From CBDFLD01 sp965249005 (lineage in GTDB: Bacteria; Acidobacteriota; UBA6911), in contig CBDFLD010000004.1 in assembly GCA_965249005.1 (NCBI GenBank), forward strand, positions 1 to 64,000: 64,000 nt of DNA. Direction: 5' to 3'. The translations under genes were made by a program, and so were the position numbers. The notes under the pieces are model-generated. The model saw nothing but the letters and a program-made list of their open reading frames with translations, did no database searches and was not told the DNA's origin. Shown piece after piece: positions 60,894 to 64,000 of this stretch (its first letter is position 1; each line of letters begins with the position of its first letter).

Positions 60894-62300
60894 ATGAAAC
60901 ATAAGGTACTACTCTACAATCCAAAGGCCGTGTTCTACACGATGCCTCTGGCCCTGCTTGGCATAGGATCGTGCCTTGAGCGGTCACGTTATGATCTTTG
61001 CATCGTGGATGGCCGACTTGAATTGGACCCGGTCTCGAACATTCTGGCAGAGATTGACGACGCACTTTGCCTGGGCGTGACGGTTCTGACCGGAGCGCCG
61101 ATCGAGGATGCGCTCAACGTCATTCGAGCCGCAAAAAAGCGGCGTCCCGACCTGCCGGTGATATGCGGCGGCTGGCATCCGTCCCTTTTTCCAACAGCAA
61201 TGCTGGACGAACCAAATATCGATATCACGGTGCAAGGCCAGGGAGAGGCGACATTTACCGAGCTGGTAGCCCGACTTGCCGACAACGCAGCAATTGACGA
61301 TGTGAGCGGGCTCAGCTTTCGCGGTGCCGACGGCGAACTGATACAAAATCCACCACGGTCGTTGCTGAATATGGATCTATTTCCGCCACCGGACTTCAGC
61401 CTTATACCGGTCGAGCAATACTTCAGGCTAAAGGGGCAAAGGCAGCTTGACTACATTACGTCGACGGGGTGCCCGTTTCGCTGCGCCTTTTGCGCAGACC
61501 CGTTCGTCTACGGACGCGGCTGGCAGGCACTCAGCTCATCCCGAGTCGGCGAGGAAATCGAGAAACTCTGGCACAACTATAAATTCACGGACTTGAATTT
61601 CCAGGATGAGACTTACTTTACCTACAAAAAGCGAGCAGTCGAAATATCGGAAGAGATTCTGAATAGAGACCTTCGGTTTACCTGGGCGGCGACCATGCGC
61701 GCTGACCAGGGCGTGCGGTTGTCCGAAGAGGCATTTCGATTCTGTATCGAGTCTGGACTACGCAGAGTCCTGATCGGGGTCGAGACAGGGTCGGCGCGTA
61801 TGCTCAAGAGGATCGCCAAGGATACGAAGATCGAACAGGTGCTTGAAAGTGCGGAGATGTGCGCCCGCAATAAGGTTGCCGTCATCTTCTCGTTTATCGT
61901 CGGATTCCCGGATGAAAGCGATGACGACGTCATGCAGACCGTTTCACTGATCAAACAACTTCGGTCGATGAGCCCACAATTCGAAACTCCCATCTTCTAT
62001 TACAAACCGTATCCAGGTTCGGCGTTAACAGGGGCTTCTGATGTCGAGCTTCCACAAAGCCTCGATGAGTGGTCTCGTTTTGACTACGTCCAAGGCGAGG
62101 CCGGCCCCTGGGTGAGCAAGGAGATCTATCGCTTCATAGAGCGTTTCAAGTTCTATAACCGCCATGCTTGGGGTCAGTCGAACTTGCGCCGTAAACCATT
62201 GCAGCTCGTGTCAAGGTTGAGATGTCACGGAAACTGGTTCGGCATGCCCGTTGAGAAAGCGATAATGCATCGATTGCGACCGGAGCAGAAGCTTTCCTAG
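60894..62300 (+). CDS. B12-binding-type radical SAM protein
   Basis: A 468-residue radical SAM enzyme. The first 130 residues form a cobalamin-binding-like Rossmann domain (LLYNPKAVFYTMPLALLGIG, VICGGWHPSLFP, QGQGEATFTELVARL), although the DxHxxG His motif is not seen. The SAM domain has S-T-G-C-P-F-R-C-A-F-C with CxxxCxxC, DLNFQDETYFTYK and IGVETGSARMLKRI. These enzymes (COG1032 type) perform methylation, ring formation or other chemistry on secondary metabolites or lipids; the substrate is not identifiable. ATG 60894 (MKHKVLLYNPK) is at the edge of the family start. A MerR/B12 remnant lies just upstream on the other strand. Confidence 0.85.
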   Translation: MKHKVLLYNPKAVFYTMPLALLGIGSCLERSRYDLCIVDGRLELDPVSNILAEIDDALCLGVTVLTGAPIEDALNVIRAAKKRRPDLPVICGGWHPSLFPTAMLDEPNIDITVQGQGEATFTELVARLADNAAIDDVSGLSFRGADGELIQNPPRSLLNMDLFPPPDFSLIPVEQYFRLKGQRQLDYITSTGCPFRCAFCADPFVYGRGWQALSSSRVGEEIEKLWHNYKFTDLNFQDETYFTYKKRAVEISEEILNRDLRFTWAATMRADQGVRLSEEAFRFCIESGLRRVLIGVETGSARMLKRIAKDTKIEQVLESAEMCARNKVAVIFSFIVGFPDESDDDVMQTVSLIKQLRSMSPQFETPIFYYKPYPGSALTGASDVELPQSLDEWSRFDYVQGEAGPWVSKEIYRFIERFKFYNRHAWGQSNLRRKPLQLVSRLRCHGNWFGMPVEKAIMHRLRPEQKLS

Positions 62301-62337
62301 CGTGGCTCAGGAATCACCTGTCTTCGAAGCGACTACC

Positions 62338-63307
62338 CTACCTCCGCTCGGAGTTGCTCGGTTTAGCCTTCTCAAATAGAGTCTGCGCTTCCCTGAAGAC
62401 CATCTGAGGTGTATATCGACCTAGACAGTGGACGTCCCCAAATTGGCAAGTCTCCTCCATGCATTCGCCACAAGGTAAATCTCTAGAACCCAGACATAAG
62501 GAGCAATCTCCGAGTGGTGCGGACCAATCGCTTCGGCTGGCACCAAATAGGGCTATCGTGGGGATTCCTGACACCCATGCCATGTGCATGAGTCCGGAAT
62601 CTTCTGAAAGAACCAAATCCACTCTGTTCGGCAAGCCATAGTTTTGCAAAGTCAACGTAATTCTCCAAAGGCCAGTTCTTGGTCGGCCATCCACCTGCGG
62701 GATTAAGCACGATGAGATCGCAGCCTGGTTTCAACCCTGCGTTCGCTAGAATATCGCGTCCCAGGGAGCTCTTTCTCAAAGTCAACCTTCGGGAAATACC
62801 CACCGGCCCCAACCCGAGAGCTTCAATTGCTAGTCTGTTTCGTTCCCCTGCAGAAATGGGTGAAAATCGATCGAACTCGCTCCAGCAAGGTGGATGCAAA
62901 AGCTTGCGAATCCACTGAGACAGTGGGTTCTGTTGTAAATCAATTACGACATCGTAGCGCAGCGCCAAAAGTCGCGGAAGCAAAGGAACCGCCATGAGGA
63001 TCTGTTTTTTGAAACTGCGTCCACCACCAATTGAGAAGACGTTATCAAATAGATCGAGATTTCTCGGAATGCTATCTACCTCTTGCCTAGTTAAGAAATC
63101 GAATCGCGTCGGTGCCGCCAACCTATCTCTTAAGTTCTGAAGGTAGGGTAACGTGATCACTACATCTCCCATGGCCTGCAAACGAATGGCCAGAAGCCGT
63201 TTTGGGGGCGACTGGACAGGCCAGGGTTTGTAACTGATGCCTTCCAAGGTTGCTCGAGAATCCAATTCCCGGTGCCTAGTATCGGACTGTGGATTTGCTG
63301 GAGGCAT
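62338..63307 (-). pseudogene. GT9 (heptosyltransferase-type) gene, frameshifted and internally deleted
   Basis: The N-terminal frame (63307 to about 62640) reads a GT9 protein (RLLAIRLQAMGDVVITLPYL, then LNPAGGWPTKNWPLENYVDF). Near 62640 it jumps to another frame. That frame (from 62694) supplies the C-terminal block V-L-S-E-D-S-G-L-M-H-M-A-W and T-I-A-L-F-G-A-S-R-S. About 60-70 residues usually lying between these blocks in the family are missing. The combination of deletion and frameshift marks it as broken. It follows the truncated glycosyltransferase with the ATG at 63307. Confidence 0.75.
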
Positions 63308-63309
63308 TC

Positions 63310-63801
63310 CTAGGTCTCTTCGGGAAACGAAGGTGCTGCTTCTGAAACTTCGCCAATGCATGCGCTATCGTCAATCTGATTGTAAAGCTTCCAAAACGCT
63401 TCTGTATTTCGGCCTAAGCTGTAGTTGGCTTCGACCTCTTCTCGGGCCGCCAGTCCCATGTCGTTGCGGCGATTAGGATCTTGAAGCAGAGAGAAAACCG
63501 TCTGGGCAAGTGCGCGCGAATCATTTACCGGCACAGTCCGAACGGCGGGTACTAGATCGGGTAGCAGGCCCACCGCGGTGCCCACGCTCGTTCGGGCACA
63601 GGCCGCAGCCTCCAGGACCACCATTTCCTGACCTTCGTGGCGGGAACTTAACAGGCTGATGAAAAATCCGGTTTTGTGCCGAGATTGTTTCCAAACATAA
63701 ACTTCGGGATCGATTGACTCTATTTTGGCAGGGGATATGAGGGTCTGGATTGGCACGGCGCATGCGTTAGGCCGCTCATCAAATGCTCGGACGAAGTCCA
63801 C
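63310..63801 (-). pseudogene. C-terminal part of a GT4 glycosyltransferase, 5' end lost at IS boundary
   Basis: A 163-residue piece of a GT4 enzyme with the F-I-S-L-L-S-S-R-H-E-G-Q-E-M-V-V-L-E-A-A-A-C block of the nucleotide-sugar site and the terminal helix AREEVEANYSLGRNTEAFWKLY. The N-terminal domain is absent and the upstream frame runs directly into IS sequence, so the gene was truncated by an insertion. GTG 63801 is an artefact start. Confidence 0.7.
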
Positions 63802-63811
63802 CCTGCTCCAA

Positions 63812-64000
63812 TCACGGCTTTGCCTCCATCAGGTTTCTCATCCGGACAAGGTTGTAGGCAGCCACTCCGAAAGTGAACATCCAGCCGACACGGTCCACAC
63901 CACGATGTCTTGTCTTACGCAACATACCCACAGTTTTCAGCCAACCAAAGATCTCCTCAACCCGCTTGCGTTTTCTCTGACTAACGGCATATCCGGGATG
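63812..64000 (-). mobile_element. IS5-family transposase, C-terminal end (5' beyond window)
   Basis: The minus strand encodes S-Q-R-K-R-K-R-V-E-E-I-F-G-W-L-K, then M-F-T-F-G-V-A-A-Y-N-L-V-R-M-R-N-L and a TGA stop, the C-terminal part of IS5/IS1182-like transposases. About 62 residues are visible before the window ends. The insertion has cut the neighbouring glycosyltransferase gene. Confidence 0.85.

Overview
The window looks like a chromosomal segment of a Gram-negative bacterium of the Acidobacteriota or a close relative. The evidence is a VWFA-related protein of the Acidobacterial type, a carboxypeptidase-regulatory TonB receptor, a PSCyt1/DUF1549-DUF1553 plus DUF1501 pair, outer-membrane barrels and many sigma-54/PAS regulators. 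All calls come from reading translations by eye. No database search was possible.

Layout. 1-6.6 kb: a PhoB-type response regulator cut by the window edge, a four-PAS sigma-54 activator, a small STAS protein behind a good sigma-54 promoter, and an octaheme cytochrome c with TPRs. 6.6-15.3 kb: an ankyrin lipoprotein, then a divergent duplication of a two-gene module (POTRA-less Omp85-type barrel plus an exported protein with kinase-like HxDxxxxN and DFG motifs), then an HtrA protease.

15.7-27.5 kb: the main attraction, a nearly gap-free 12 kb plus-strand cluster carrying two protein-tagging chemistries. A ubiquitin-type half encodes FHA/RING-like protein, E1, E2, an unknown protein, a ubiquitin-like protein and a JAB peptidase. 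A pupylation half encodes an ARC/Mpa-like AAA ATPase, a Dop-like enzyme, a 68-residue Pup-like protein ending GGQ, a PafA-like ligase and a Clp-D1-like ATPase. The order ATPase-dop-pup-pafA copies the mycobacterial order, but no 20S core genes are present. The most economical reading is one tagging and unfolding pathway with two modifiers, or a modifier relay.

27.5-36.7 kb: a thiolase-like/DUF35 pair, a glycosyltransferase, a TonB receptor, a TPR protein and a ParB-like/SPL-family radical SAM pair. 37-53 kb: an HD-GYP response regulator, a copper-type P-ATPase, a huge exported beta-propeller protein with five-residue repeats, the PSCyt1/DUF1501 pair, a CocE-type hydrolase, chorismate synthase and an MBL hydrolase. 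53.4-54.0 kb holds a candidate structured RNA ending in an intrinsic terminator. 54-64 kb: the VWFA protein, a siroheme/sulfite-reductase operon (reductase, CysG N-terminal type dehydrogenase, uroporphyrinogen methyltransferase) with hairpins in its leader, a B12-type radical SAM protein, and a decaying edge with a MerR/B12 fragment, a frameshifted GT9 gene, a 5'-truncated glycosyltransferase and an IS5-family transposase end.

Two copies of an inverted repeat with GGGGTCACAGCTTGA termini (REP-like) sit at 6.6 and 49.0 kb. No tRNA, rRNA or CRISPR array was recognised.
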